In this document: in pieces, positions 33,744-43,809 of the stretch
Position numbering within the stretch: the first letter of the stretch is position 1
How the letters are laid out: each line of letters begins with the position of its first letter
Assembly: GCA_030156945.1 (NCBI GenBank)
Contig: JASGLT010000001.1
Span: forward strand, 62,001 to 126,000
DNA from: Thermococcaceae archaeon
Lineage (GTDB): Archaea; Methanobacteriota_B; Thermococci; Thermococcales; Thermococcaceae
Length of the DNA stretch: 64,000 nucleotides
Reading direction: 5' to 3'
The notes under the pieces: model-generated
The model's input: the letters and a program-made list of their open reading frames with translations, nothing else
Database searches by the model: none
What the model was told of the DNA's origin: nothing
Program-made: the position numbers and the translations under genes

Positions 33744-34274
33744 ATGGCGATAACCGTTCCCGCTAACCAAAACGAGCAGAAATCAAACCCATCGGAGCGC
33801 GAGAGGCTTGAAAAGAGGATAGCCCAGCTCTGCAGGTTCCTTGGCAGGTCACCCTGGGTCTTCCACATAAACAGCGGCTCGTGCAACGGCTGTGACATCG
33901 AGATAATAGCAGCTCTAACGCCGCGCTACGACGCTGAGCGCTTTGGAGTTAAGCTCGTCGGCAGCCCAAGACACACTGATATACTCCTCGTAACTGGGCC
34001 TGTAACCAACCAGAGCCTTGAGAGGGTTAAACTCGTCTACGAGCAGACGCCAGAGCCTAAAATAGTCATAGCCGTGGGAGCGTGCCCGACCGGCGGAAGC
34101 GTCTTCTACGAGAGCCCCTTCACGAACGCCCCGCTGGACAGGGTTATCCCCGTGGACGTTTATGTTCCCGGCTGCCCGCCGAGGCCTGAGGCCATTCTTC
34201 ACGGCGTCGTTCTAGCCTTGGAGAAGCTCGCCAGGATGATTAAGGGGGAGGTTCCTGAGGAGGTGAACGAGTGA
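33744..34274 (+). CDS. mbhJ: Membrane-bound hydrogenase small subunit (NuoB-like)
   Basis: A 176-residue iron-sulfur subunit that holds the cluster next to the NiFe site: NSGSCNGCDIEI, VGACPTGGS and GCPPRPE supply the cysteines. It begins the hydrogenase module (mbhJ-N). Its ribosome site GGGGGTGAGG is the right-hand copy of the repeat flanking the upstream insert. Confidence 0.95.
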   Translation: MAITVPANQNEQKSNPSERERLEKRIAQLCRFLGRSPWVFHINSGSCNGCDIEIIAALTPRYDAERFGVKLVGSPRHTDILLVTGPVTNQSLERVKLVYEQTPEPKIVIAVGACPTGGSVFYESPFTNAPLDRVIPVDVYVPGCPPRPEAILHGVVLALEKLARMIKGEVPEEVNE

Positions 34275-34846
34275 TGAGTGAAGCTAATCCCATAACAGAG
34301 GTTAACGAGGTCAAAGAGCCGACGAAGGCAGAGGAAGTGGCGAAAAGAATAGCCGAGCGCTTCCCGAGCGCGAGCGTTGAGGTGAGGACCAATAAGTGGG
34401 GCAGGCAGAGGGTCTGGGTAAGGGTTCCGAGGGAGGACTACAAGGCTCTGATAAGTTTCATCAAGGGGCTCGACCCAGAGGCCCACTACTCGATAGGAAT
34501 AGAGCAGGACTGGGGAGAAGAGCTGGGCTTTCTCAGTCACCTTGTAATTCACTACAGGGACGCTCCTGCGGTTTCACTCATCGTGGATGTCCACGCTCCA
34601 AAGGACGACCCGGTGCTCCCAGATATCAGCGACGTCTTCCCGATAGCGCTCCAGTTCGAGAGAGAGGGAATTGAGATGGTCGGACTTGACTTCGAGGGTG
34701 CCCCGGACAAGAGGAGGCTATTCCTTCCAGATGATTTCCCTGAGGACATCTACCCGCTCCGCCTCGACGATAAGGGTATTTCAGAGGAGATGGTGAAGAA
34801 CGCGGGCCATCCATACCTGGTAAAGAAGGGAGGTGACTCAAAATGA
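34274..34846 (+). CDS. mbhK: Mbh subunit K (NuoC-like)
   Basis: A 190-residue 30-kDa NuoC-type subunit (SHLVIHYRDAPAVSLIVDV, DISDVFPIALQFEREGIEMVG, DDFPEDIYPLRLD) that docks between MbhJ and MbhL. A GTG three nt upstream of the ATG overlaps the mbhJ stop; GAGGTGAACG suits either. Confidence 0.92.
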   Translation: MSEANPITEVNEVKEPTKAEEVAKRIAERFPSASVEVRTNKWGRQRVWVRVPREDYKALISFIKGLDPEAHYSIGIEQDWGEELGFLSHLVIHYRDAPAVSLIVDVHAPKDDPVLPDISDVFPIALQFEREGIEMVGLDFEGAPDKRRLFLPDDFPEDIYPLRLDDKGISEEMVKNAGHPYLVKKGGDSK

Positions 34847-36123
34847 CAGAGAAAGTCGAGTACTGGGTCAAGATACCCTTCGGTCCAATTCATCCGGGCC
34901 TTGAAGAGCCCGAGAAGTTCATACTCACCCTCGACGGCGAGAGGATAGTTGACGTTGACGTCAAGCTCGGTTACAACCTTCGCGGAATCCAGTGGATAGC
35001 CCTCAGGAGAAACTACATCCAAATAATGTACCTCGCCGAGAGGATGTGCGGAATCTGCTCCTTCTCCCACAACCACACCTACACTAGGGCCGTTGAGGAG
35101 GCTGGCAACATAGAAGTTCCAGAGAGAGCTGAATACATCCGCGTAATCATCGGCGAGCTTGAGAGGATTCACTCCCACCTCCTCAACCTCGGTGTACTCG
35201 CTCACAACATAGGCTACGACACCCTGCTCCACCTCACCTGGCTCGCCCGTGAGAAGGTCATGGACACCCTTGAGGCCGTCTCCGGAAACCGTGTGAACTA
35301 CTCGATGGTTACGATAGGCGGCGTCAGGAGGGACATCGACGAGAAGAAGAGGAGGGTCATCGAGGAGATGATAAAGTACTACAAGGAAGCCTTCCCGCAG
35401 ATAGAGGAGGCCTTCCTCCACGACCCGACGATAGAGGCCCGTTTCAGGGACACGGCAGTGATAAGCAAGCGCGTTGCCCTGGAGCAGGGAGCCGTTGGCC
35501 CAACGGGAAGGGGGAGCGGAATCAGGGACGACGCCCGCTGGAGCGAGGGGCTTGGGGTTTATCCGGACCTCGGCATAAAGCCGGTCATGCCCCAGGACGT
35601 AACAGGAGAGAAGCCGAGGGGGGACGTCTTCGACAGGATGGCCGTCAGGATAGGGGAGCTCTGGCAGAGCCTTGAGCTCATAGAGCACGCCCTCGATGCC
35701 ATGCCAGATGGGCCGATAAAGACCTTCCCCAAGGACAATGTCCTCTACGCCAAGCTGAGGCTGATGGTTGACGGTGAGGGAATAGGCAGGTACGAGGCGC
35801 CGAGGGGGGAGCTGGTGCACTACGTCCGCGGAAAGAAGGGAAGCGATAAGCCGCTCCGCTGGAAGCCGAGGGAGCCGACGTTCCCGAACCTCTTCTCAGT
35901 TGCAAAGGGCGTCATCGGCGACCAGATGGCGGACTTCGTTGTGGCGGTGGCATCGATAGACCCGTGCCTGAGCTGTACCGACAGGGTTGCCGTTGTGCAG
36001 GACGGCAAGAAGAAAATCCTGACTGAGAAGGACCTGCTAAAGGCCTCAATAAAGAAGACGCGCGAGATCAACCCGGAGATCAAGGGAGACCCGAGCCCAC
36101 TTGGTGTTGGCTGTGTGAGGTGA
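34843..36123 (+). CDS. mbhL: Membrane-bound hydrogenase large subunit (NuoD-like, NiFe site)
   Basis: The catalytic NiFe subunit: RMCGICSFSHNHTY near residue 67 and DPCLSCTDRV near the C-terminus provide the four nickel cysteines. In place of the final His of classical enzymes it has Arg, as in group 4 hydrogenases. A tail of about 45 residues follows. It overlaps mbhK by 4 nt. Confidence 0.96.
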   Translation: MTEKVEYWVKIPFGPIHPGLEEPEKFILTLDGERIVDVDVKLGYNLRGIQWIALRRNYIQIMYLAERMCGICSFSHNHTYTRAVEEAGNIEVPERAEYIRVIIGELERIHSHLLNLGVLAHNIGYDTLLHLTWLAREKVMDTLEAVSGNRVNYSMVTIGGVRRDIDEKKRRVIEEMIKYYKEAFPQIEEAFLHDPTIEARFRDTAVISKRVALEQGAVGPTGRGSGIRDDARWSEGLGVYPDLGIKPVMPQDVTGEKPRGDVFDRMAVRIGELWQSLELIEHALDAMPDGPIKTFPKDNVLYAKLRLMVDGEGIGRYEAPRGELVHYVRGKKGSDKPLRWKPREPTFPNLFSVAKGVIGDQMADFVVAVASIDPCLSCTDRVAVVQDGKKKILTEKDLLKASIKKTREINPEIKGDPSPLGVGCVR

Positions 36124-36127
36124 TAGC

Positions 36128-37120
36128 ATGGACGTGGTAAGTAACGTAGTTTATCCCGTTGCGGGCCTGCTCGGCCTCTACGCCTTCGTCTCACTCGCTT
36201 CACTCGTCTGGGAGGGAATAGACAGGAAGTTAGTGGCCAGAATGCAGAGGAGGATCGGTCCGCCGATACTCCAGCCGATCTATGACTTCCTCAAACTGGC
36301 CAGCAAGGAGACGATAATCCCGAACACCGCGAACTACATGTTCAGGGCCGCTCCTATCCTGGCTTTAGCAACGGCCATAGCCCTGTTAGCATACACGCCA
36401 GTGGGCTTTGAGCCGATACTGTCCGGAAAAGGCGACGTTATCGTCTTTATCTACCTCTTAACCCTCATCAGCTTCTTCAAGGTACTTGGTGCCGTAAGTT
36501 CAGGGAACCCGTACGCCAAGATAGGTGCAGCGAGGGAAGCGGCCCTAATGGTTTCAAGGGAACCAGCTATGATGCTGGCGATATTCACCATAATGTGGCG
36601 CATTGGGAAGCTCGGAGTTGACAAGCCCTTCAGCATGGCGACATTCTATCAGCACAACATATGGGAGATAGGAACCCCAATGAGCTTCGTGGGGGCCCTT
36701 ATACTCCTCTACGTCTTCGCCGTCTGGCTGGCGAGCGAGATAGAGGTCGGGTTCTTCAACATACCCGATGCCGAGGAGGAGATAGCGGAGGGACTCCTCG
36801 TCGAGTACAGCGGAAGGTACCTGGCACTCCTCAAGCTCACCAAGGCACTCAAAGGATACATAGCGGCATCCCTCGTTGTCGCGATATTCTTCCCGTGGGG
36901 AATCTCGGGCTACTTCGGGCTGAGTGGCCTCTCAGCGAACGTCGTTGACCTGCTATTCCACACTCTTAAGGTGTTCGTAGTCCTCTTCGTCGTTCAGAGC
37001 GTTTTCAGAGCAGTGACGGGGAGGCTGAAGATAACGCAGGCCGTTGACTTCCTCTGGAAGAACGCCTTCCTGGCCTCACTGATCGGCTCGCTCCTCATAG
37101 CGATGGAGGTGATAATGTGA
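36128..37120 (+). CDS. mbhM: Mbh subunit M (NuoH-like)
   Basis: A 330-residue eight-span NuoH homologue that anchors the hydrogenase module. The conserved cytoplasmic loop RRIGPPILQPIYDFLKL and the acidic loop EIEVGFFNIPDAEEEIAEG are clear. It starts 4 nt after mbhL. Confidence 0.95.
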   Translation: MDVVSNVVYPVAGLLGLYAFVSLASLVWEGIDRKLVARMQRRIGPPILQPIYDFLKLASKETIIPNTANYMFRAAPILALATAIALLAYTPVGFEPILSGKGDVIVFIYLLTLISFFKVLGAVSSGNPYAKIGAAREAALMVSREPAMMLAIFTIMWRIGKLGVDKPFSMATFYQHNIWEIGTPMSFVGALILLYVFAVWLASEIEVGFFNIPDAEEEIAEGLLVEYSGRYLALLKLTKALKGYIAASLVVAIFFPWGISGYFGLSGLSANVVDLLFHTLKVFVVLFVVQSVFRAVTGRLKITQAVDFLWKNAFLASLIGSLLIAMEVIM

Positions 37121-37548
37121 AGGCCCCAATTCTCGTCCCAGTGGTGCTCAGAAACCTCTTCAAGAAGCCAGCGACAAACCGTTTCCCGCAGACGGAGCCG
37201 GTTCCGATTCCCGAGGACTTCAGGGGAATAATAGCCTACAACGTGGACAAGTGCGTCGGCTGCAGGATGTGCGTCAACGTCTGTCCAGCTGGGGTCTTCG
37301 TTTACCTGCCGGAGATAAGGAAGGTTGCCCTCTGGACCGCTCGCTGTGTCTACTGCGGTCAGTGCGTTGACGTCTGCCCTACCGGGGCGCTCCAGTTAAG
37401 CAAGGACTTCCTGCTGGCCAGCTACGACAACCACGATGACAAGTTTATCCCGCTGAAGCCTGAAAAAGTCGAGGAGATAAAGAGGAAGCTGGAAGAACAG
37501 AAGAAGGCCAAAGAGGCCACGAAGAAGGAGAAGGAAGGGAAGGCTTGA
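37117..37548 (+). CDS. mbhN: Mbh subunit N (NuoI-like ferredoxin)
   Basis: A 143-residue protein with two 4Fe-4S motifs (CVGCRMCVNVCP and CVYCGQCVDVCP) that takes electrons from ferredoxin. It has an acidic/basic helical tail (EEIKRKLEEQKKAKEATKKEKE). The start is GTG, overlapping the mbhM stop behind GGAGGTG. Last gene of the operon. Confidence 0.95.
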   Translation: MKAPILVPVVLRNLFKKPATNRFPQTEPVPIPEDFRGIIAYNVDKCVGCRMCVNVCPAGVFVYLPEIRKVALWTARCVYCGQCVDVCPTGALQLSKDFLLASYDNHDDKFIPLKPEKVEEIKRKLEEQKKAKEATKKEKEGKA

Positions 37549-37556
37549 TTTTTCCT

Positions 37557-38042
37557 TTACTTTTCGTTGATTCCCATTTTACTTGCAAGGGCCTTCAGGG
37601 ACTCATAGTGGCCTCTCTCAACGTCCGCCAGCGTGAGGTAAACCTTTTTGAGCTCCTCGTTTTTGCACTCCTCTGCGAGCTTTCTGTATATCGTCTCGGC
37701 CAGCTTTTCGCTCTCCATCGCCGTCTCTAAAACGTCCTTCAAATCCTCGACCTTCCAGAACTTGCCCAAGACGTTGAGTGATTCAACGTTCGCTATTTTT
37801 ACCTCGACCAGCTCGTCCCCGTAGTTCTGGCGGTAGATTTTGTAGAGCTCGTCGCCGTGCCCTTTAGATTCATCTCCGAGCCTCTTGAAGGTGTTCACGA
37901 CTTCTTCAGGAAGTCTAAGCTCCTTGGCGCGCTCGGCGAGCTTCCAGTACGTTTCGGCTTCCTCGTATTCACCTTTAATCCAGTAGCTTAACAGCTCCCT
38001 CTCGTCCAGCTTTCTTATCTCGTTAAGAATTTCCACGACCAT
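37557..38042 (-). CDS. Ferritin-like (rubrerythrin-type) protein
   Basis: A 161-residue four-helix protein with a diiron-type set: EYEEAETYW, ESKGHGDELY, MESEKLAETIY and DVERGHYESL. It lacks the rubredoxin domain of rubrerythrin. It probably binds iron and reduces peroxide or stores metal. ATG 38042 is preferred, with GGGTGATT upstream. It is a tandem paralogue of the next gene and converges with the mbh operon. Confidence 0.75.
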   Translation of the reverse strand: MVVEILNEIRKLDERELLSYWIKGEYEEAETYWKLAERAKELRLPEEVVNTFKRLGDESKGHGDELYKIYRQNYGDELVEVKIANVESLNVLGKFWKVEDLKDVLETAMESEKLAETIYRKLAEECKNEELKKVYLTLADVERGHYESLKALASKMGINEK

Positions 38043-38043
38043 T

Positions 38044-38523
38044 TCAATCACCCAGCTTTTCGTATTCCGCCTTCAGGGCCTCGTAATGGGTCTTCTCAAC
38101 CTCAGCGAGTTTGAGGTAAAGCTCCTTCAGCCGTTCATCTTCCACTTTCTCGGCGAGGAGCTTGTAGACCTTATGGGCCGTCAGCTCGCTCTCCATCGCC
38201 GCCTCAAGAACCTCCTTTATCTGATCCGCCCTCTCGAACTTGTTGAGAACCGGGAGAACTTCCACAGGCGGGATATCCACCTTCGGCTCCCTCAAAAAGC
38301 TCTCCCTGAAAACCTTTGTGAGCTCCTCGGCGTGTTTCAGTGAGTCTCTGGAGAGCTTTTCAAAGACCCTGACTATGCTCTCTCCAAGCCCGAGGGCCTT
38401 TGCCCTCTCGGCGAGCTCTTTGTAGAGCTTTGCCTCCTCCTTCTCCCCGCTTATCCAGTAGGCTAAGGCCTCTTCGTAGCTCAGCTTTGATAACATTTCG
38501 ATGACATCATCAACGTCCATCAT
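38044..38523 (-). CDS. Ferritin-like (rubrerythrin-type) protein, paralogue
   Basis: A 159-residue paralogue of the downstream gene with matching helices: EKEEAKLYKEL, RDSLKHAEEL, MESELTAHKVY and EVEKTHYEAL. The two presumably arose by tandem duplication and may form a heteromer. The start is ambiguous between ATG 38523, ATG 38520 and an upstream GTG; a TATA-like TTATTAG at about 38551-38561 favours a nearly leaderless ATG. Confidence 0.72.
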   Translation of the reverse strand: MMDVDDVIEMLSKLSYEEALAYWISGEKEEAKLYKELAERAKALGLGESIVRVFEKLSRDSLKHAEELTKVFRESFLREPKVDIPPVEVLPVLNKFERADQIKEVLEAAMESELTAHKVYKLLAEKVEDERLKELYLKLAEVEKTHYEALKAEYEKLGD

Positions 38524-38562
38524 ATCAACCACGGTAAGGGAGACGGTGTAGCCCTAATAAGC

Positions 38563-39048
38563 CTATTCCTTTACCTCAAAGCGGAGAAGTTCCCGACGTC
38601 CGAGCACTCCAACCCCCGCTTTCTTTCCCAGAACTTCAACTAAAACCGTGTAGTCGGGATCGCTCAGGTTTACGGGGTGCCCATAGCGCTCGACTATGAG
38701 AGAGCCGAGCTTCACCTCAAGCTCCCTCTGGGATAGCTTTTTGTTCCCCCTCACCTTTGCCCGGACCGCAAAGGTGCCATTGATTTTCTCCGCAAGCTTC
38801 AAAACTGCCTCCGCTATATCCTCAAAATCAGCTTTGACCATAACTTCCAGGGGAACTGCCCTCTGAATGGCCTGAGTCTCGAAGTTTTTCAACCTTTTGA
38901 GAATTTCCTCCTTTGGAAGGGGCGTCTCGGCCAATAAAACCCCCCTCCAGTTAGTTCCATGGACTCTAACCCTTTCAAGAGCCCATTCAAGCTCCAGTAT
39001 TGCATCCCCCTCCCTAACTGGCTCCGTAGTTACGAGAATGAACGCCAT
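38563..39048 (-). CDS. THUMP-domain RNA-binding protein
   Basis: A 161-residue protein that is mostly a THUMP domain (ETQAIQRAVPLEVMVKADFEDIAEAVLKL, INGTFAVRAKVRGNKKLSQRELEVKLGSLI). Such domains bind tRNA or other RNA in modification enzymes; here no catalytic domain is fused, so it may be an adaptor. ATG 39048 follows GGGGGTTGG. Confidence 0.8.
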   Translation of the reverse strand: MAFILVTTEPVREGDAILELEWALERVRVHGTNWRGVLLAETPLPKEEILKRLKNFETQAIQRAVPLEVMVKADFEDIAEAVLKLAEKINGTFAVRAKVRGNKKLSQRELEVKLGSLIVERYGHPVNLSDPDYTVLVEVLGKKAGVGVLGRRELLRFEVKE

Positions 39049-39070
39049 CGACCAACCCCCAACGGACAAA

Positions 39071-39080
39071 CTTTTATATT
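39071..39080. promoter_or_regulatory. Shared TATA box of a divergent pair
   Basis: CTTTTATATT lies about 25 nt from the THUMP gene start (39048, minus) and about 35 nt from the ATPase start (39111, plus), and reads as a TATA box on both strands. Confidence 0.5.
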
Positions 39081-39110
39081 CCGACCTCAAAGTTATTGCG
39101 GTGGGATAAA

Positions 39111-40313
39111 ATGGAACCTGCAAAACTTAAGCTTTATTCACCTCAACTGTACGAAGTTTACGGTCTTTCTCGAAATCCATTTGAGCAGCTTGCAAGCGAA
39201 GGTATAAGAGATGTGGAGAGCATACACGTTTATCAGGAAGTCGACATGAGAATTCAGATGATAATCTCCGAGGTAATAGGACACAAAAGCTCAATAGCTC
39301 TCAGCATCGTGGGACCCCTCGGAATGGGCAAGACCCAGAGGCTGAAGACCATAGCCAAGGCGATAGAGGAAAACGGTGGCAAAGCTCTCTACGTAAAGGT
39401 CGATACCCACGACATCCTCAAGCTCACGAGGGACATCTTCTACGCCCTCAAACCGCCAAAGAGCCGGACGAACATATTCCTGGAAAACCTGAGCCGGAAA
39501 CTCGGCTTCATAGACAGGCTTGAGAAGATGCTGAGCGACACAAAAGAGTACAAGAGCAGGGACATCGCCGAACTTCTCACGGAGGAGCTGAGCAAATACC
39601 GCTACTCCGCCCTACTCCTCGACGAACTGGAGAACATGAGGGGGGCTTCCGAGAAGGAGAAGATACAGTTCTTTGAGATGCTGAGGCATTTCATAAGCAA
39701 CATGCCAAAAGGCTGCATAGTGGCCTTCGCAAGCATCCCGGAGGCCTACGAGGAGTACTCCCAGATATTCCCGGCCTTTTTCATGCGCCTTCACTACGAG
39801 TTCAAACTGAGGCCAATGAGCCTCGACGAGGCCTACGAGCTCGTAAAGAAGAGGCTAAACAGAGTGAGGATAAAGGACACCGACGACCCACTGTATCCTT
39901 TCACCGAGGATGCAATCAAGCTCATCCACAGGCTCGGTAAAGGCAATCCAAGGCAGACCCTCAGACTCCTTCACTACGTGTTGACCGAGGCCGCAAAGCA
40001 CCGCTTCGACCCGATAGACGACCTCGTAATCACGACGATACTCGAGGAACCCAAGAGCCTTGAGGAGTACCTCACGAGAATACCCAAGGATTACAAAGAC
40101 CTCATAAACGCCATCGTGTTCGAGTTCATGGGCGGGCCGGTGAGCTACATCCAGGTGGCAAAGGCGGTCAAAAAACCTGGAGTGCAAGTGTATGAGAGCC
40201 TAAACGAACTCGTGAGGCTGGGCTTTCTTGTTGGAGACCCCGGGGGAAACTACAAGGTTCCAGATTACGTCAGGAAGTTCCTTGAGGAAGGCCAAGGTCA
40301 GAGTGAAGAGTGA
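39111..40313 (+). CDS. AAA+ ATPase with C-terminal winged helix (Orc/Cdc6-like fold)
   Basis: A 400-residue P-loop ATPase: Walker A SIVGPLGMGKTQ, Walker B ALLLDELENM, sensor FASIPEAYEE, arginine-rich GKGNPRQTLRLLHYVL, then a winged-helix-like end (GGPVSYIQVAKAVKKPGVQVYESLNELVRLGFL). The layout resembles archaeal Orc1/Cdc6 or a STAND-like ATPase, but it is diverged and I do not assign replication initiation. ATG 39111 follows GGTGGGAT. Confidence 0.75.
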   Translation: MEPAKLKLYSPQLYEVYGLSRNPFEQLASEGIRDVESIHVYQEVDMRIQMIISEVIGHKSSIALSIVGPLGMGKTQRLKTIAKAIEENGGKALYVKVDTHDILKLTRDIFYALKPPKSRTNIFLENLSRKLGFIDRLEKMLSDTKEYKSRDIAELLTEELSKYRYSALLLDELENMRGASEKEKIQFFEMLRHFISNMPKGCIVAFASIPEAYEEYSQIFPAFFMRLHYEFKLRPMSLDEAYELVKKRLNRVRIKDTDDPLYPFTEDAIKLIHRLGKGNPRQTLRLLHYVLTEAAKHRFDPIDDLVITTILEEPKSLEEYLTRIPKDYKDLINAIVFEFMGGPVSYIQVAKAVKKPGVQVYESLNELVRLGFLVGDPGGNYKVPDYVRKFLEEGQGQSEE

Positions 40314-40319
40314 TGCCCA

Positions 40320-40850
40320 ATGCCCAACTACGAGGAACACGTCCTCAGCGGGCTGGTTAGTTACCCCTTTATCGTTTTGCTCTGTGGCTTCCTCACATCG
40401 AAGGTGATTCCTGTTGAGCTGACACCCCTCTCCCTCATTATTGGATACGCTTTTTACGTCCTTGGAAGCGATTTACCGGACATGGACCACCCCAACGCCC
40501 TCCTCCACAGGGGAGCAAAGGCCATAGTGGCGGTTTTAGTTGGGGGTGTTGCCTATCTGAACCTGGCTGGAAGTTTTAAGTTAGGCCCGCCATGGCTGGA
40601 CGTTGCAGTGACGTGGGGCGTTAGTGCGCTTGCCGCTCTGGGGGCATGGTACGTCTTTACGCTCATGATGCCAAACCACAGGGGAGTGATGCATTCCCTC
40701 CTTTTTGCATCCATATACGGACTACTGGCCTTTCTAACAGTTGAATACGGACTGAGGATGAGGTCTGGAGAAGCTTTATACGTGGCTATAGTCTCTTTCT
40801 GTGGCTACACTCTCCACTTGCTCCTTGACAGGGAGATAAAGCTACTCTAA
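40320..40850 (+). CDS. Membrane metal-dependent hydrolase (YdjM/DUF457 family)
   Basis: A 176-residue five-span membrane protein with metal-binding motifs GSDLPDMDHP, MPNHRGVMHSLLFA and HLLLD, the pattern of the YdjM family. The activity is not established. It starts just after the ATPase stop and is probably co-transcribed with it. Confidence 0.8.
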   Translation: MPNYEEHVLSGLVSYPFIVLLCGFLTSKVIPVELTPLSLIIGYAFYVLGSDLPDMDHPNALLHRGAKAIVAVLVGGVAYLNLAGSFKLGPPWLDVAVTWGVSALAALGAWYVFTLMMPNHRGVMHSLLFASIYGLLAFLTVEYGLRMRSGEALYVAIVSFCGYTLHLLLDREIKLL

Positions 40851-40935
40851 GGGTAAGAAGCAGATACACATCTATGACCCACAATGCTTTTAAGCATGCC
40901 CCTTTACCTCCGCTTAGAAACTGGAGGTGAGAAAA

Positions 40936-41928
40936 ATGTTCAGCCTTGGAGGGTTCTCGCGCGGGGGGGAGTATGAGAATAAAACTTGGGACGTTCTCAT
41001 CATTGGAGCGGGGCCTGCTGGCTTCACAGCGGCAATCTACGCAGCAAGATACGGGCTCGACACTCTCATCATCAGCAAAGACCTCGGAGGAAACATGGCG
41101 CTTACTGACCTCATAGAGAACTATCCCGGCTTTCCCGAGGGGATCAGCGGTTCAGAGCTCACCAACAGGATGCACGAGCAGGTGAAGAAGCTCGGCGTCG
41201 ACGTGGTCTTTGACGAGGTAGTCCGGATAGACCCTGCCGAGTGCGCCTACTACGAAGGGCCCTGCAAGTTCACAGTGAAGACTGCAAACGGGAAGGAATA
41301 CAGAGGGAGGACGATCATTATAGCCGTGGGTGCCGCACCCAGGAAGCTCCACGTTCCAGGAGAGGAGGAGCTCACCGGAAGGGGCGTCAGCTACTGCGCA
41401 ACCTGCGACGGTCCCCTCTTCAAGGGCAAGAAGGTTATAGTCGTAGGCGGTGGAAACACGGCCCTTCAGGAGGCTTTGTATCTTAAAAGCATCGGGGTTG
41501 ACGTCACCCTCGTCCACAGGAGAAAGGAGTTCAGGGCGGACAAGATACTTCAGGACAGGTTTAAGGAGAGCGGCATTCCGGCGATACTCGACACTGTCGT
41601 TACCGAGATCATCGGAAAGGACAAGGTCGAGGCAGTTAGGCTGAAGAACGTCAAGACCGGCGAAGAAACCGAGATGAAGGTCGATGGAGTGTTCATCTTC
41701 ATCGGCTACGAGCCGAAGACCGACTTCGTGAAGCACCTCGGCATAACAGACGAGTACGGCTACATCCCGGTTGACATGCACATGCGCACCAAGGTGAAGG
41801 GCATCTTCGCAGCGGGCGACATAACCAACGTCTTCAAGCAGATAGCGGTGGCAGTCGGGCAGGGAGCGATAGCGGCCAACTCGGTCAAGGAACTCCTCGA
41901 GGAATGGAAGAGCAAGAACGAGGAGTGA
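40936..41928 (+). CDS. trxB: Thioredoxin reductase (NAD(P)H-dependent)
   Basis: A 330-residue flavoenzyme with FAD motif GAGPAGFTAAIYAARYG, redox pair YCATCDGP and NAD(P) motif VVGGGNTALQEALYL. It would reduce thioredoxin or protein disulfide oxidoreductase. An ATG at 40936 behind GGAGGTGAG is preferred to the GTG in that site. The TATA region ATGCTTTTAAGCAT (40884-40897) is a perfect palindrome. The 3' end overlaps a decayed minus-strand gene. Confidence 0.92.
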   Translation: MFSLGGFSRGGEYENKTWDVLIIGAGPAGFTAAIYAARYGLDTLIISKDLGGNMALTDLIENYPGFPEGISGSELTNRMHEQVKKLGVDVVFDEVVRIDPAECAYYEGPCKFTVKTANGKEYRGRTIIIAVGAAPRKLHVPGEEELTGRGVSYCATCDGPLFKGKKVIVVGGGNTALQEALYLKSIGVDVTLVHRRKEFRADKILQDRFKESGIPAILDTVVTEIIGKDKVEAVRLKNVKTGEETEMKVDGVFIFIGYEPKTDFVKHLGITDEYGYIPVDMHMRTKVKGIFAAGDITNVFKQIAVAVGQGAIAANSVKELLEEWKSKNEE

Positions 41929-42212
41929 CTATCTTTTTCAGCTTTTCCTCTAGCTCCTTTTTCGACAGGCAAACAACCTCTTTTGAATCTCCAATAACGT
42001 AGGGTTCCTTTCCATTTGAGTTCTGGGCCCCAAGTGAGAAGATAGCTGAGGCTAAGGCATTAATCACCACTACAACCAAGTTCCCACCGAGAAGATAAGA
42101 AAATACCAGACCGGAAGCAACTCCAACCCCTACAAGGATTAGGAACCTCCGAAGCCCCGTACCAGATTCCCTGTAGGGAAGTCCATCACGAGTTGCTGGA
42201 TTTCCACCCCAT
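41885..42212 (-). pseudogene. Frameshifted EPYIIG-family small membrane protein gene
   Basis: The frame ending at 41885 is open back to a stop at 42218-42220 and encodes two hydrophobic segments (FLILVGVGVASGLVFSYLL; NLVVVVINALASAIFSL) and KEPYVIGDSKEVVCLSKKEL. It has no good start in frame. ATG 42212 in the adjacent frame has a fine ribosome site (GGTGAAGCC) and reads MGWKSSNS, so one frameshift near codon 8 separates them. Without it the gene would be about 110 codons, like the paralogue at 61463. Confidence 0.55.
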
Positions 42213-42262
42213 TGGCTTCACCACTATACCACCGAATTCTGAAACTCATTGATAGTTATTAA

Positions 42263-43741
<1,479 letters not shown>

Positions 43742-43809
43742 GAACCTTTTCTTATTTCCATTCCTAAAAAATTTTAAAGCCACTCCCCAAACTGGTTCTT
43801 GGTGATAAC

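Noticed and set aside
34750-35820. A 356-codon minus-strand frame opposite mbhL
   Set aside because: Codon bias of the plus-strand large subunit leaves the complementary frame open; the peptide is low-complexity and has no family.
40884-40897. ATGCTTTTAAGCAT before trxB as an operator
   Set aside because: It is a self-complementary TATA region; with no second copy or known regulator it is not evidence of specific control.
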